The notes: generated by a model not told the origin, from the letters alone. A DNA stretch of 64,000 nucleotides from JANPIX01 sp031425195 (GCA_031425195.1 JANPIX010000018.1:62001-126000), one strand, 5' to 3'. Positions 19,314 to 29,592 are shown, counted from the first letter of the stretch. Program-made: numbers and translations.

Positions 19314-20054
19314 TCAACAGGCGTCGATCCATCCGGTAGCAAGTACCGAGGCCCAGTCGCCATTTCCGTGACTGCGGGCAAGCGCGACGACGCGTGACGT
19401 GTCATAGGGCACCTGTCGGAATGTCACGTCCCAATTATCGCCCTTCCTGTCCAGAATGGCGTATCGCGCGAAGGGCGTCCCCGCCTCGGCCTTGTGCGGG
19501 TAGGGATGCGCATCCCGAAAACCCGGGCAACCAACCGATCCCGGATTGACGACCATGCGCCCGTCCGCCAACCGCGCCGCCGCCGCGATATGGGTGTGAC
19601 CGCACAGAAACAGGTGCTCTGCCCGCCCTTCCAGACGCGCCGCAATGTCGGCGGGTGACGTGGGCACCAGATGCCCTGACGGCACAACATGGTGCAACGA
19701 ATAGGTCAGATCGTCCTGCGGTGTCGCATGGCACAGGAACACATCTTCGATGGTCTGCATCGCCGGCAAGGCCGCCACCCAGCCAAGATGCGAGGGTGAC
19801 AGTTGACCAAAGGCAACCGCCTTCCAGCCGAGGGTGCGTGTATTCGGGGCCACAAGCCAACGGTCATGGTTGCCCATGACGGTCGCGAAATCATGGTCCA
19901 TCAGAAGATCGGCCGTTTCGGCAGCCTGCAAGGGCCCGGACAGGCAATCGCCAAGATTGACCGTCAGATCCGCACCCTGCCCCCGAAGATCAGCCAGAAC
20001 CGCGCGCAGCGCATCGGCGTTGCCGTGAATATCGGCAAGCGCCGCAATTCTCAT
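19314..20054 (-). CDS. Calcineurin-like metallophosphoesterase
   Basis: A two-metal phosphoesterase of 246 residues. All family motifs are present in order: LADIHGN (residues 6-12), NLGDCLSGP, VMGNHDRW, CGHTHIA and NPGSVGCPG. These give the Asp, His and Asn ligands for a dinuclear metal site. It belongs to the YfcE/YmdB-like group acting on phosphomonoesters or diesters; the substrate is unknown. The start codon overlaps the ALDH stop by 4 bases (ATGA), so it is translated with the aldehyde dehydrogenase. Confidence 0.9.
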   Translation of the reverse strand: MRIAALADIHGNADALRAVLADLRGQGADLTVNLGDCLSGPLQAAETADLLMDHDFATVMGNHDRWLVAPNTRTLGWKAVAFGQLSPSHLGWVAALPAMQTIEDVFLCHATPQDDLTYSLHHVVPSGHLVPTSPADIAARLEGRAEHLFLCGHTHIAAAARLADGRMVVNPGSVGCPGFRDAHPYPHKAEAGTPFARYAILDRKGDNWDVTFRQVPYDTSRVVALARSHGNGDWASVLATGWIDAC

Positions 20055-21508
20055 TCGGCGGCAAGGTCCTGTGCGGAATCCCAGCCGGAGATGGCCTTGG
20101 CCTCCAGAAACTCCTCGATCCCCCAGTGACCGCCTTCGCGCGCGCGGCCGCTGGCCTTGACGCCGCCAAAGGGTGATCCGGCGGCCCGCGACTTGCCGTT
20201 CATTTCCACCATCCCCGACCGCAGCTTCCGGGCAAGACGGTTGCGGCGGGCACCATCCTGCGACTGGACATAGTTGGTCAGACCGTAAGGCGTGTCATTG
20301 GCAATCTGCACGGCCTGTTCTTCGGTGTCGAAGGGGATGATCGACAGGACCGGGCCAAAAATCTCTTCCCGCTCGATCGTCATGCCGGGGGTTACGTCGG
20401 CAAAGACGGTTGGGCGCACATAAAACCCCTTGTTCAACCCTTCCGGCAGGCCCATCCCGCCCGCCACCAGACGCGCGCCCTCCGCGATGCCCTTCTGGAT
20501 ATACCCTTGAATCTGGTCCCACTGCCGCTTGTTCACGACGGGGCCGATGTGCCGGCCGGGCGCGCTTGCGGGGCCTACCTTGATATCGCTGGCAACGCGC
20601 GCTGCCGTTTCGACAGCCTGATCATAGATCGACCGTTCCACCAGCATCCGGCTGGGCGCGTTGCAGGACTGGCCTGAATTGTTCATCATGTGGCGCACCC
20701 CGCGTTCCACGGCCCGCGCGTCGGCATCGGCGAATATCAGATTGGCCCCCTTGCCGCCCAATTCCAGCGTGACCCGTTTCAAGGTCTGCGCCGCCGCCGC
20801 CGAAATCGCCCGGCCCGCGCGGGTGGAGCCGGTAAAGCTGATCATTTCAACATCGGGATGCGATGAAAGCTGGGTGCCAACGCCGGGACCATCCCCGTTC
20901 ACAAGGTTGAACACGCCTGCCGGCACACCGGCGTCGTGGCAGAATTCGGCGAACAGCATCGATGACAGGGGTGATTCCTCTGATGGTTTCAGCACGCAGG
21001 TACATCCCGCCAGCAACGCCGGGATGACCTTGAGCGTGACCTGATTCATCGGCCAGTTCCATGGCGTGATCAGCCCGACAACGCCAATCGGCTCCATCGC
21101 GATACGGTCATTCGGCGCATGCGGGCCAAGCGGGCGTACCCACTCCATCTGCTCGAACGCGGTCAGAAAGTTCTTGAGATGCCACGGCAGGCAGGCCGCC
21201 TGATCATCCAGCGCCATGTCGATGGGCGCACCCATTTCAAGGCTGATCGCCTGTGCCATTTCGTCGGCGCGGCGTTCGAACTGTGCAAGGATGCCCCGGA
21301 CGTAACCCGCCCGCACATCAGGCGCCGTCACGGACCATGTTTCAAACGCCCGCTTGGCCGCCGCGACGGCGGCGTCGGTATCGGCCTGCGACCCAAGGCT
21401 GATGATGGCGCAGGTATCTTCGGTGGACGGGTCGATAACAGCGCAGTCATTGGCCGCTTTCGGGGCGACCCAAGCGCCGTTGATGTAGAAATCGCGTTTG
21501 ACCAACAT
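20051..21508 (-). CDS. NAD(P)-dependent aldehyde dehydrogenase
   Basis: The 485-residue enzyme is a standard aldehyde dehydrogenase: ITPWNWPMNQVTLKVIPALLA cofactor region, FTGSTRAG, the general-base Glu in TLELGGKGANLIFADAD, and the nucleophile Cys in NNSGQSCNAPSRML. It would oxidise an aldehyde to its acid with NAD(P). Specificity cannot be assigned. The ATG at 21508 starts just before FYINGAWVAP, the usual N-terminal pattern. It lies downstream of the sulfotransferase gene (69-base gap) and overlaps the metallophosphoesterase. Confidence 0.9.
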   Translation of the reverse strand: MLVKRDFYINGAWVAPKAANDCAVIDPSTEDTCAIISLGSQADTDAAVAAAKRAFETWSVTAPDVRAGYVRGILAQFERRADEMAQAISLEMGAPIDMALDDQAACLPWHLKNFLTAFEQMEWVRPLGPHAPNDRIAMEPIGVVGLITPWNWPMNQVTLKVIPALLAGCTCVLKPSEESPLSSMLFAEFCHDAGVPAGVFNLVNGDGPGVGTQLSSHPDVEMISFTGSTRAGRAISAAAAQTLKRVTLELGGKGANLIFADADARAVERGVRHMMNNSGQSCNAPSRMLVERSIYDQAVETAARVASDIKVGPASAPGRHIGPVVNKRQWDQIQGYIQKGIAEGARLVAGGMGLPEGLNKGFYVRPTVFADVTPGMTIEREEIFGPVLSIIPFDTEEQAVQIANDTPYGLTNYVQSQDGARRNRLARKLRSGMVEMNGKSRAAGSPFGGVKASGRAREGGHWGIEEFLEAKAISGWDSAQDLAAE

Positions 21509-21577
21509 GGCATCTGCCCCCGGCGCTTGTTTCAGCCCGATGGTGCCACCCTGTGACGCGCACGGCAACCCCCGGGG

Positions 21578-22357
21578 CTACAGGTTCCGCCAGGAATCGG
21601 CGTCATAGCCGAATGTCGCCAGGTCACGGCGGACCAGAGGTTCCGCAAGGGCGGCAAGCGCAGGCGTGTAAACCTGTGACTTCGCCACCGATGGGTTGAC
21701 CGGCTTTTGCAGCCTTGCGCGGACCCAGTCATCAGGAAAGCCCAGCCTGCGGCCCAGCGTCAGGAAGCCGGTTTCCAGTTGATCTTCTATCCGCCAGATC
21801 GACGCATAACGCAGCCTGTCGATCATCAGCACACTGGCCTGCGTGTCCCAATGGTGATCGCGCCGCCCGTCAGCGCGGGACAGGGCGTAATGCAGAAACG
21901 TCTCGAACGGAATCAGCGTGGCCTTCTGCGCACCGGCAAGCCCGTGTCCCGCTGCAAAGGCACGCAGCGGCGCAAGATGGTGCTGCCGGATCGACCGGGG
22001 GTAAGCCTCGTCCCGGTGGTCGGGGCTTTCCAGATGGCCGTCCAGAAACTTGTTCTTCCAGGCTGACGCAAGCCTGCCATAGGGGTTTCGTACAAAAGCA
22101 AAACTTTCCCACTGCTCTGGCGCCCAAAGAAAGGCCAGATAATCCCCGGCAGGTGCCACCGGGAACCGCCGTGGCAGTTTGAGGAACCGCAGCCGATTGT
22201 CTGACGGATCATCCAGCCCACGGTGATCGCGAAATCCATCGGCCAGCATGGCCCGGCTGAACGATGTCAGAACCTTGGGGTTCAACATCAGCGCGGTCCG
22301 GCTGGGCCGATCCAGAAACAGCTTGAAGGGGCTGAAATGGCGGGTTGGTCTGAACAT
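21578..22357 (-). CDS. Sulfotransferase family protein
   Basis: The 259-residue protein resembles the sulfotransferase-2 type family. Its strongest element is FAFVRNPYGRLASAWKNKF (about residues 86-104), the 3'-phosphate-binding motif for PAPS; a P-loop-like 5'-PSB motif at the N-terminus is not obvious. A C-terminal NPSV...Y..LA..LV.RDLATFGYD pattern is typical of bacterial members. The acceptor could be a surface carbohydrate. It has no signal peptide. It appears to head a minus-strand unit with ALDH and the phosphoesterase, though a metabolic link is not apparent. Confidence 0.78.
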   Translation of the reverse strand: MFRPTRHFSPFKLFLDRPSRTALMLNPKVLTSFSRAMLADGFRDHRGLDDPSDNRLRFLKLPRRFPVAPAGDYLAFLWAPEQWESFAFVRNPYGRLASAWKNKFLDGHLESPDHRDEAYPRSIRQHHLAPLRAFAAGHGLAGAQKATLIPFETFLHYALSRADGRRDHHWDTQASVLMIDRLRYASIWRIEDQLETGFLTLGRRLGFPDDWVRARLQKPVNPSVAKSQVYTPALAALAEPLVRRDLATFGYDADSWRNL

Positions 22358-22562
22358 GCGGATGCCCTAGCAGATCGCGGCGGTCAGGGTCCACCCAAAG
22401 GCGTTGTCTTGCGCCCCCGCCATAGGGCAGAGTTTCATTCTGCAATCACATCAGCAAGGGGAAGGTTTTTCCGATTCAACGGGCAAGAATGCTTTGGGGG
22501 TGAAATAATATTCCCGCAGGCTTATATCGGCAGAACAATGCTCCATCAGAACGAGGCTTCGC

Positions 22563-23219
22563 ATGTCCATTCGCATCAATGATATCGCTCCAGATTTTAC
22601 CGCACCCTCCACCGCTGGCACCCTGCATTTTCATGAATGGCTGGGCGACAGTTATGGAATCATTTTCAGTCACCCGCGTGACTTTACCCCGGTCTGCACC
22701 ACCGAATTCGGCGCAGTGGCCCAGTTGGCAGCAGAGTGGACCAAGCGGAACACCAAGGTGATCGGCGTGTCCGTCGACGGTGCAGCCGACCATGAAAAAT
22801 GGAAGCGCGACATCGAGGCGTTTGCCGGTGTTCCCGCCGACTTTCCGATCATCGACGACACCAGCCTGACCGTCGCCAAGGCCTATGACATGCTTCCCGC
22901 CGATTATTACCTGCCCAGCGAAGGGCGCACCCCGGCCAACACGGCAACTGTGCGAACCGTCTATATCATCGGGCCCGACAAGAAGGTGCGCCTGACGATG
23001 ACCTACCCGATGTCGGTTGGCCGGAACTTTGCGGAAATATTGCGGGCACTGGACGCGGTTCAGGCAACCGACGGCGTGCCGCTGGCCACGCCCGCAAACT
23101 GGGTGCCGGGACAGGACGTGATCGTGGCGCTTGCCCTGAACAACGAACAGGCGACTGAACGCTTTGGTGCCCTGGATATCAAGCTGCCCTATCTGCGGTT
23201 CGCCAAGCGACCGATCTGA
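22563..23219 (+). CDS. 1-Cys peroxiredoxin (Prx6 type)
   Basis: The 218-residue peroxiredoxin has the peroxidatic Cys in FTPVCTTEFG (about residue 45), the active-site Arg region in TYPMSVGRNFAEILRALDAVQ, and the long C-terminal domain of the Prx6/1-Cys group; no clear resolving Cys is seen near the C-terminus. It reduces hydrogen peroxide and organic hydroperoxides in the cytoplasm. The 205 bases upstream (22358-22562) contain no other gene and should hold its promoter; no OxyR site was recognised. It converges on the DadA gene. Confidence 0.93.
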   Translation: MSIRINDIAPDFTAPSTAGTLHFHEWLGDSYGIIFSHPRDFTPVCTTEFGAVAQLAAEWTKRNTKVIGVSVDGAADHEKWKRDIEAFAGVPADFPIIDDTSLTVAKAYDMLPADYYLPSEGRTPANTATVRTVYIIGPDKKVRLTMTYPMSVGRNFAEILRALDAVQATDGVPLATPANWVPGQDVIVALALNNEQATERFGALDIKLPYLRFAKRPI

Positions 23220-23232
23220 GTTGCGATCAGCG

Positions 23233-23252
23233 GGGGGCGGGCCACCGCCCCC
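23233..23252. terminator. GC-rich hairpin between convergent prx and dadA
   Basis: GGGGGCGG and CCGCCCCC are separated by four bases, giving an 8-bp stem exactly between two convergent stop codons. There is no T-run on either side, so it may be a bidirectional 3'-end structure rather than a true rho-independent terminator. Confidence 0.35.
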
Positions 23253-23253
23253 G

Positions 23254-24555
23254 TTATGCGGCGGCGGATTGCAATGGTGCCGTCCGCGCGCGCGCCTTGC
23301 GGGATTGATACCGGCCATAGCCAAGATCGCCTGTTTCAATCTCTGCCTGCCTGCCGGAAACAAGATCGGCCAATACGCGGCCCGACCCTGCCGCCATCGT
23401 CCAGCCCAGCGTCCCGTGCCCGGTGTTAAGCCACAGGTTTCCCAGTGGTGACCGGCCCAGGATTGGCGTGCCATCCGGTGTCATGGGCCGAAGCCCGCAC
23501 CAGAAACTCGCCTGCGCCTGATCGCCAGCGCCCCCGAACAGATCTTCCACCGAATGTTGCAGCGTCGCCTTGCGGCGTGCGTGCAGCGTCGTGCTGAACC
23601 CCGATATCTCGGCCATGCCGCCAACGCGGATCCGGTCACCCAGCCGCGTGATCGCGATCTTGTAAGTTTCGTCCATAACCGTTGAAACCGGCGCGCGGCT
23701 GGCATCGACGATCGGAACGGTGATGGAATAGCCCTTCACCGGATAGACGGGCAGACGCATGCCAAATTCGCGCACCAGCGCCGGGGAATAACTGCCCAAC
23801 GCAAGCACAAACGCATCCGCTGTCAACCGGCCCGCCGACGTGTGAACAGCAGCAATGTGATCACCCGCGCGTTCCAGCCTGTCGATGGAGATGCCATACC
23901 GGAACGTCACCCCCGCCGCTGCCGCCATTTCGGCAAGCCGGTTGGTGAACTTGAAACAATCGCCCGTTTCATCGCCGGGCAGGCGCAACCCGCCCAGAAA
24001 TTTTCCCCGCGATGCCGCAAGACCGGGTTCCGCTGCCACGCAGGCATCGCCGTCCAGCACTTCGAAGGGAACGCCATCGGCTTGCAGAACCTGAATGTCC
24101 TTTGCCGCCCCATCGATCTGCTTTTGGGTCCGGAACAGTTGCAAGGTGCCTTGGCTGCGTTCGTCATAGGCAATCCCGGTGTCAGCCCGCAGACGCACAA
24201 GGCAATCGCGCGAATATTCCGCCAGCCGCACCATCCTGCTTTTGTTGATCGCATAGGCCGATGCCGTGCAGTTCATCAGCATCCGGGCAACCCATTCCAC
24301 CTTGGCCGGATCAGGCCGCGCGTTCACGATCAGCGGCGCGTGGTGCATGAACAGCCACTTCAGGGCTTTCATCGGAATGCCGGGTGCCGCCCAGGGCGAC
24401 GCATAGCCGGGGCTGATTTCGCCCGCATTGGCAAAGGATGTTTCAAGCGATGGGCCTGGTTGACGGTCAAGAACCACAACCTCATACCCTGCCTGCGCCA
24501 GATACCAGGCCGAGGTTACCCCGATCACGCCCGCGCCCAGTATGATGATTTTCAT
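23254..24555 (-). CDS. dadA: D-amino acid dehydrogenase
   Basis: The 433-residue flavoprotein begins with the FAD-binding motif [21 protein letters not shown] and then [22 protein letters not shown], the DadA family block. A C-terminal [39 protein letters not shown] region is also characteristic. It oxidatively deaminates D-amino acids to 2-oxo acids, passing electrons to the respiratory chain. The ATG at 24555 was chosen as it directly precedes the Rossmann strand; the longer reading adds 35 unsupported residues. No alanine racemase gene is adjacent. Confidence 0.93.
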   Translation of the reverse strand: MKIIILGAGVIGVTSAWYLAQAGYEVVVLDRQPGPSLETSFANAGEISPGYASPWAAPGIPMKALKWLFMHHAPLIVNARPDPAKVEWVARMLMNCTASAYAINKSRMVRLAEYSRDCLVRLRADTGIAYDERSQGTLQLFRTQKQIDGAAKDIQVLQADGVPFEVLDGDACVAAEPGLAASRGKFLGGLRLPGDETGDCFKFTNRLAEMAAAAGVTFRYGISIDRLERAGDHIAAVHTSAGRLTADAFVLALGSYSPALVREFGMRLPVYPVKGYSITVPIVDASRAPVSTVMDETYKIAITRLGDRIRVGGMAEISGFSTTLHARRKATLQHSVEDLFGGAGDQAQASFWCGLRPMTPDGTPILGRSPLGNLWLNTGHGTLGWTMAAGSGRVLADLVSGRQAEIETGDLGYGRYQSRKARARTAPLQSAAA

Positions 24556-24726
24556 GACAATCCCACCCGTTGATACCTGTGCGGTAATATCAAAACTGAT
24601 GGAAAGAAGTTGGCAATGTAGGATGAGAAACCGACAGGACACGCAAGCATCTTGCGTCATACCGGTTTAATGGCGAAGATTTGTGCGCATGCCTGCCAAT
24701 TCACCGAAGATCGAACGGGGCGCGCC

Positions 24727-25293
24727 TTAGTCCGGTGTGAAATCGAACAGCGTCACCGGGGTGCCAATCGGCACGATAGCATAAAGCTCTTCCACATGCG
24801 CGTTCACAAGGCGCACACATCCCGCCGAAACGCGGCTGCCGATGGTGTCGGGTGCGTTGGTCCCGTGGATACGCAGATAGGTGTCGCGACCGCCCTCATA
24901 AAGATACAAGGCACGGCTGCCCAAGGGGTTTTCCGGCGCGCCGCCCTCGATCCCGTCGCGGTAAGGGCCATAGGTTTCCGGCGCGCGGGCAATCATGTCG
25001 GCCGTGGGTGTCCACGATGGATTTTCGCGCTTGTCGCCAACGATAAAAGTGCCGGGGTAATAATCGCCGTCACGTGCGATCCCAATGTAGTAAAGCCGCG
25101 CCATGCGGTCGGGCAGCGTCCAGAACAGGGAATAGATGTTCGGATCCACCAGAATTTGATACGGTGGCCAGTCATCCCGCAGCCGCACGTTCCGGGGTTC
25201 GATGCGGCGCGGAATGCGGAAATCCTGTGCCATCGCGGGCAGGGCCACAGACATCCCCACACCAGCCAGAAAGGCGCGGCGCGAAAACTGCAT
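24727..25293 (-). CDS. L,D-transpeptidase, YkuD domain, Tat-exported
   Basis: This 188-residue protein has a Tat signal (SRRAFLAGVGMSVALPAMA, residues ~4-22) and a YkuD/ErfK catalytic domain: LRIHGTN followed by IGSRVSAGCVRLVNAHVEEL, with the active Cys in SAGCVR. It would form 3-3 crosslinks in peptidoglycan or attach proteins to it. The ATG at 25293 is set by the Tat motif; longer readings precede it. The gene is downstream of pnp but separated from it by a strong terminator, so it probably has its own promoter in 25294-25387. Confidence 0.9.
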   Translation of the reverse strand: MQFSRRAFLAGVGMSVALPAMAQDFRIPRRIEPRNVRLRDDWPPYQILVDPNIYSLFWTLPDRMARLYYIGIARDGDYYPGTFIVGDKRENPSWTPTADMIARAPETYGPYRDGIEGGAPENPLGSRALYLYEGGRDTYLRIHGTNAPDTIGSRVSAGCVRLVNAHVEELYAIVPIGTPVTLFDFTPD

Positions 25294-25387
25294 GTCGATC
25301 AGGGGGCGGCGAATATTCATGCCTGACAACGCAAGCCGCATGGCAAGGTTCCTGCCAACATGTGACAGCAAGCTGTCCCTGCCAATC

Positions 25388-25420
25388 AAAAAGGCCCCGG
25401 CGTTTCCACCGGGGCCTTCT
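25388..25420 (-). terminator. Rho-independent terminator after pnp
   Basis: Reading the minus strand, the stem GGCCCCGG / CCGGGGCC with an eight-base loop is followed immediately by a run of five T. It lies about 20 bases beyond the pnp stop and is the clearest intrinsic terminator in the window. Confidence 0.85.
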
Positions 25421-25438
25421 TTCAGATTTGCGGGGCAG

Positions 25439-27571
25439 TTACGCTTCGGTCGTGACTTCCGCCACTTCCAGCCCGGTTTCCTGATCGACCATCTTCATGC
25501 CCAGCCGAACCTTGCCACGGTCGTCAAAGCCCAGAAGTTTCACTTTTACTTCCTGACCTTCCTTCAGCAGTTCGTTCGGGTGGTTCAGACGCTTGTTGGC
25601 AATCTGGCTGACATGCACAAGGCCATCGCGCTTGCCGAAGAAGTTCACGAAAGCGCCGAAATCGACCAGTTTCACAACCTTGCCGATATAGACCTTGCCC
25701 TCTTCCGGCTCGGCGACAATCGACCAGATCATGTCATAGGCGCGCTTGATGGCTGCGGCGTCGTTCGATGCGATCTTGATCATGCCGTCGTCGTTGATGT
25801 CGACCTTGGCACCCGACTGTTCGACGATTTCACGAATGACCTTACCGCCCGACCCGATCACTTCACGGATCTTGTCGGTTGGGATGGTCAGCGTTTCAAT
25901 CTTGGGGGCATATTCGCTGAACCCTTGTGGGGCCGACAGCGCCTTGTTCATCTCGCCAAGGATATGCAGGCGGCCTTCCTTGGCCTGAGCCAATGCCTGT
26001 TCCATGATGTCCGGGGTAATGCCGGCAATCTTGATATCCATCTGCAGGCTGGTGATGCCATTCTGCGTTCCGGCAACCTTGAAATCCATGTCGCCAAGGT
26101 GATCTTCGTCGCCCAGAATGTCGGTCAGCACGGCATAGCGGCCGTCGTCTTCCAGGATCAGGCCCATGGCCACACCGGCCACAGGTGCTTTCAGCGGAAC
26201 GCCCGCATCCATCATCGACAGCGAACCGCCGCAAACCGAAGCCATCGAGGATGACCCGTTGGATTCAGTAATCTCCGACACCAGACGGATGGTATAGGGA
26301 AAGTCGGTCGCAGCAGGCAGAACCGCCTGCAGCGCACGCCAAGCCAGCTTGCCATGGCCAATCTCGCGGCGACCCGGCGAACCAACGCGGCCCACTTCGC
26401 CCACCGAATAGGGGGGGAAGTTGTAATGCAGCAGGAAGTTCGAACGCGAATTGCCGTGCAACGCGTCGATGATCTGTTCATCTTCGCCCGTGCCCAGCGT
26501 CGTCACGACCAAAGCCTGCGTTTCGCCCCGCGTGAACAGCGCCGACCCATGGGTCCGCGGCAGCACGCCGGTTTCGCCGATGATCGGGCGAACTGTTTTG
26601 GTGTCGCGCCCATCAATGCGGATGCCGGTGTTCACCACGTCGCCGCGCAGAATGGCCGATTCCAGTTTCTTGATGGCCGGATAAAGATTGGCGTCCGCCT
26701 GATCTTCGTCCGTCATTTTCGCCTTGATCGCGGTCACGGCGGCCTCGATTGCGCCAGTGCGTTCCTGTTTGTCGCGCAGCGCAAAAGCCGCCCGCATCTG
26801 GGTTTCGCCCGCCGCTTTCACCTTGCCATACAACGCGCTGTAATCGGGCGGCGTGAAATCAAAGGGCTCGTTCGCGCAGTCTTCGGCGAAATCCATGATC
26901 AGGTCGATCACCGGCTGCATCGCCTCGTGGCCGAATTTCACGGCACCCAGCATTTCTTCTTCGGTCAGCTCATAGGCTTCGGATTCCACCATCATCACGG
27001 CGTCTTTCGTGCCCGCAATGACAAGATCAAGCCGCTGTTCCGGGTTGTCGCGAAGTTTCTGCATCGTGTCGACGTCAGGGTTCAGAACGTATTGACCGTT
27101 GGAGAAACCCACGCGCGCCGCACCGATCGGGCCCATGAACGGCACGCCGGAAATCGTAAGGGCGGCAGACACGGCGATCATCGCGACGATATCAGGCTCG
27201 TTCACCAGATCATGCGACAGCACGGTGGCCATCACCAGAACTTCGTTCTTGAAGCCTTCGACGAACAGCGGGCGGCACGGACGGTCGATCAGACGGCTCG
27301 TCAACGTTTCCTTTTCGGAAGGGCGCGCCTCGCGCTTGAAGAATCCACCGGGGATCTTGCCCGCTGCATAGTATTTTTCTTGATAATGCACAGTCAGCGG
27401 GAAAAAGTCCTGACCGGCCTTTTGCGTGCGGGCATAGGTCACGTTGGCCATCACGCTGGTTTCGCCCAGCGTTGCAATCACCGACCCATCGGCCTGGCGC
27501 GCAATCTTTCCGCTTTCCAGGGTCAGCGTTTCATCGCCCCACTGGATTGATTTCTTCGTCACGTTGAACAT
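25439..27571 (-). CDS. pnp: Polynucleotide phosphorylase
   Basis: A phosphorolytic 3'-5' exoribonuclease of 710 residues, the normal length. It contains two RNase PH domains (N-terminal [20 protein letters not shown]; second core with [14 protein letters not shown] and [21 protein letters not shown]), then a KH domain with [17 protein letters not shown] and an S1 domain [21 protein letters not shown] at the C-terminus. It degrades mRNA, usually within the degradosome. The ATG at 27571 follows GAGGAAA. In most relatives pnp directly follows rpsO; here a TetR/AKR pair separates them. Confidence 0.98.
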   Translation of the reverse strand: MFNVTKKSIQWGDETLTLESGKIARQADGSVIATLGETSVMANVTYARTQKAGQDFFPLTVHYQEKYYAAGKIPGGFFKREARPSEKETLTSRLIDRPCRPLFVEGFKNEVLVMATVLSHDLVNEPDIVAMIAVSAALTISGVPFMGPIGAARVGFSNGQYVLNPDVDTMQKLRDNPEQRLDLVIAGTKDAVMMVESEAYELTEEEMLGAVKFGHEAMQPVIDLIMDFAEDCANEPFDFTPPDYSALYGKVKAAGETQMRAAFALRDKQERTGAIEAAVTAIKAKMTDEDQADANLYPAIKKLESAILRGDVVNTGIRIDGRDTKTVRPIIGETGVLPRTHGSALFTRGETQALVVTTLGTGEDEQIIDALHGNSRSNFLLHYNFPPYSVGEVGRVGSPGRREIGHGKLAWRALQAVLPAATDFPYTIRLVSEITESNGSSSMASVCGGSLSMMDAGVPLKAPVAGVAMGLILEDDGRYAVLTDILGDEDHLGDMDFKVAGTQNGITSLQMDIKIAGITPDIMEQALAQAKEGRLHILGEMNKALSAPQGFSEYAPKIETLTIPTDKIREVIGSGGKVIREIVEQSGAKVDINDDGMIKIASNDAAAIKRAYDMIWSIVAEPEEGKVYIGKVVKLVDFGAFVNFFGKRDGLVHVSQIANKRLNHPNELLKEGQEVKVKLLGFDDRGKVRLGMKMVDQETGLEVAEVTTEA

Positions 27572-27749
27572 TGATCGTTTCCTCTGGGATCGGCCCCCTG
27601 GCCTGTCATCCCGCATGTCTGGCGGCCCCATTGCCGCCGCCCCCAATCCTTTGCATGTGCCCGGGGGTGTGGGCCGCACGTCGCAGATTGCGGGGCATTA
27701 CAGGAAAGCGGCGCGTTTGGGAAGGGGTTGGCTGTCAGTCCCCGCTGCC

Positions 27750-28367
27750 TCAGGGACAGGGGGGCCAGGCACCCATTGCAATATCTCCTATGGCCAACAG
27801 GGTATCCCTGTCGCGTCCGTCGCGGGCCAGCACGGACATGCCCTGTATCAATGCAATCACCATCGCAGCCAGGGCACCGGGCGACGCATCGTCTGGCAGC
27901 AGGCCCGCCGCCATGTCCTTTGCGATGCGTTGCTCCAGCGCCGTCTGAATGGTCAGGCGTATGGCCGCAACCGCCTGCTGCACATCGGAAATTCCTGCCG
28001 ACCCGCTTGCCGTCGAACTTGCCAGCAAACATCCTTTCGGGGTGTCCCCCGCCGTAAATGCCAAGGCGGAAGTCCGCAGCATGTCATGCGCCGCCGCTCG
28101 GGCCGAAGGCGCACTGTCCAATGCGGCCTGAATGGCTTCGGGGGGCCCGGCATAAAGGCGCATCGCTTCAAGAAAAAGCTGCTTTTTGTCCCCGAATGCC
28201 GCGTAAAGGCTGGGTGCCGTGATGCCCATCGCGGCGGTCAGATCACTGACCGACGTGGTTTCATACCCGTGGTCCCAGAACGCGAGCATCGCCTGCCGCA
28301 ACACCGTGTCACGGTCGAACGACAGGGGCCGGCCAGCGCGGCGAACGGGGGCGGTCTGAATTTCCAT
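27750..28367 (-). CDS. TetR/AcrR family transcriptional regulator
   Basis: The 205-residue regulator has an N-terminal helix-turn-helix: LRQAMLAFWDHGYETTSVSDL, then TAAMGITAPSLYAAFGDKKQLFLEAM (about residues 17-63), and a variable ligand-binding C-terminus containing a Cys and several Met. The ATG at 28367 is preferred over a GTG at 28376. The start codon overlaps a perfect 14-bp palindrome, so the protein very likely represses itself and the divergent aldo/keto reductase. The ligand is unknown; an aldehyde or quinone is an inference from the neighbour. Confidence 0.9.
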   Translation of the reverse strand: MEIQTAPVRRAGRPLSFDRDTVLRQAMLAFWDHGYETTSVSDLTAAMGITAPSLYAAFGDKKQLFLEAMRLYAGPPEAIQAALDSAPSARAAAHDMLRTSALAFTAGDTPKGCLLASSTASGSAGISDVQQAVAAIRLTIQTALEQRIAKDMAAGLLPDDASPGALAAMVIALIQGMSVLARDGRDRDTLLAIGDIAMGAWPPCP

Positions 28368-28379
28368 AGTGATCACTAT
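28366..28379. promoter_or_regulatory. Palindromic candidate TetR operator
   Basis: ATAGTGATCACTAT is a perfect 14-base palindrome. It overlaps the start codon of the tetR gene and lies 72 bases upstream of the divergent aldo/keto reductase start. Position and symmetry fit autorepression by the adjacent TetR protein. Confidence 0.7.
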
Positions 28380-28450
28380 TAAATGGATTGACGGCGCTTC
28401 GCAAGGCTTGTAACGAATTTCATATCGTCTGCTATGAAATAGGAAAAAAA

Positions 28451-29527
28451 ATGACCTTGCCCCATTACCGCACGCTTGGCCGATCCGGTCTGGTGGTCAG
28501 CCCGCTTGCCCTTGGCACGATGACATTCGGCCCCGGTGGCTGGAACGCAGACGAGGCAACGTCACGCGATATCTTCAACGCCTACCGCCAGTCCGGCGGG
28601 AACTTTGTGGATACCGCCGACATCTATTCCGGCGGTGAAAGCGAACGTCTGGTGGGCGCGTTCATCCGCGAAACGAAATCCCGGGACGAGATCGTTCTGT
28701 CGACCAAATTCGCCTTCAACACCGCTGCAAACCCGCTGGACGCGGGCCAGCAGGGGGCGGGCAACCCGAACGCCGGGGGGGCCGGGGCAAAGAACATTCA
28801 CCGTGCCATCGACGCATCGTTGCAACGGTTGGGCACCGATCACATCGACCTGTACTGGATGCACATCTGGGATGGTGTGACCCCCATCGAAGAGATTCTG
28901 CAAACCCTGGGCGATCTGGTCCGCTTGGGCAAAATCAGGTACTTCGCCCTGTCGGACATGCCCGCGTGGCTTGCCATGAAGGCCGCAACCATCGCGGCCG
29001 AGCGGCGGATTCCCGGCCCCATCGCCATGCAACTTGAATATTCGCTCGTCGCCCGTGATATCGAGGCGGAATATGTCCCCGTCGCCCGCGAAGGCGGACT
29101 GGGCATCGTACCGTGGAGCCCGCTTGCCGGTGGCTTTCTGTCCGGCAAGTACCAGCGCGGAAATCTTGCAGACAAGGGTCGGCTCAGCGGTGCAAACCCG
29201 TTTGGCGCCAGCAAGTTTTCAAACCGCAACTGGGATGTTCTGGCTGTGCTTGAACGCGTGGCCGCGGACATCGGGCGGCCGGTGGCACAGGTCGCGCTGG
29301 CTTGGGTGATGGCGCAACCCTGCGTCACGTCAACCTTGATCGGCGCCAGAAGTGTGGCGCAACTGGCCAGCAACCTTGCCGCCAGCGACATCACCCTGAC
29401 AGAGGGTCAGATGGCCGACCTGAATACCGCAAGCGCCCCCCACATGACCTTTTCCGCCAATCTGACACAGCCCGCAATCCGGCGGATGGTGTTCGGCGGT
29501 CAGTCAGTTTCAGGCTGGGGCGAATAG
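28451..29527 (+). CDS. Aldo/keto reductase
   Basis: The 358-residue (beta/alpha)8 reductase has the tetrad context: NFVDTADIYSGGESERLVG (Asp and Tyr), LSTKFAF (Lys) and LYWMHIWDG (His). NADP-binding residues are expected in the C-terminal TSTLIGARSVAQLASNL segment. It resembles the YajO/YakC-like group that reduces aldehydes with NADPH. The ATG at 28451 has AGGAAA directly upstream. It is divergent from the tetR gene with a shared operator region, so expression is probably induced by its substrate or a related toxic carbonyl. Confidence 0.9.
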   Translation: MTLPHYRTLGRSGLVVSPLALGTMTFGPGGWNADEATSRDIFNAYRQSGGNFVDTADIYSGGESERLVGAFIRETKSRDEIVLSTKFAFNTAANPLDAGQQGAGNPNAGGAGAKNIHRAIDASLQRLGTDHIDLYWMHIWDGVTPIEEILQTLGDLVRLGKIRYFALSDMPAWLAMKAATIAAERRIPGPIAMQLEYSLVARDIEAEYVPVAREGGLGIVPWSPLAGGFLSGKYQRGNLADKGRLSGANPFGASKFSNRNWDVLAVLERVAADIGRPVAQVALAWVMAQPCVTSTLIGARSVAQLASNLAASDITLTEGQMADLNTASAPHMTFSANLTQPAIRRMVFGGQSVSGWGE

Positions 29528-29531
29528 GCTG

Positions 29532-29567
29532 CAAAAGCAAAACGCCCGCACAGTAAGGTGCGGGCGT
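29532..29567 (-). terminator. Rho-independent terminator after rpsO
   Basis: On the minus strand the 10-bp stem ACGCCCGCAC / GTGCGGGCGT with a six-base loop is followed by TTTGCTTTT. It starts about 25 bases beyond the rpsO stop and also lies just after the convergent aldo/keto reductase stop. Confidence 0.8.
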
Positions 29568-29592
29568 TCCGAAATCTTGTCTTGCGCAACGC

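Noticed and set aside
26354..27550. 398-codon plus-strand frame opposite pnp
   Set aside because: Antisense to PNPase, His/Arg-rich with no motif.
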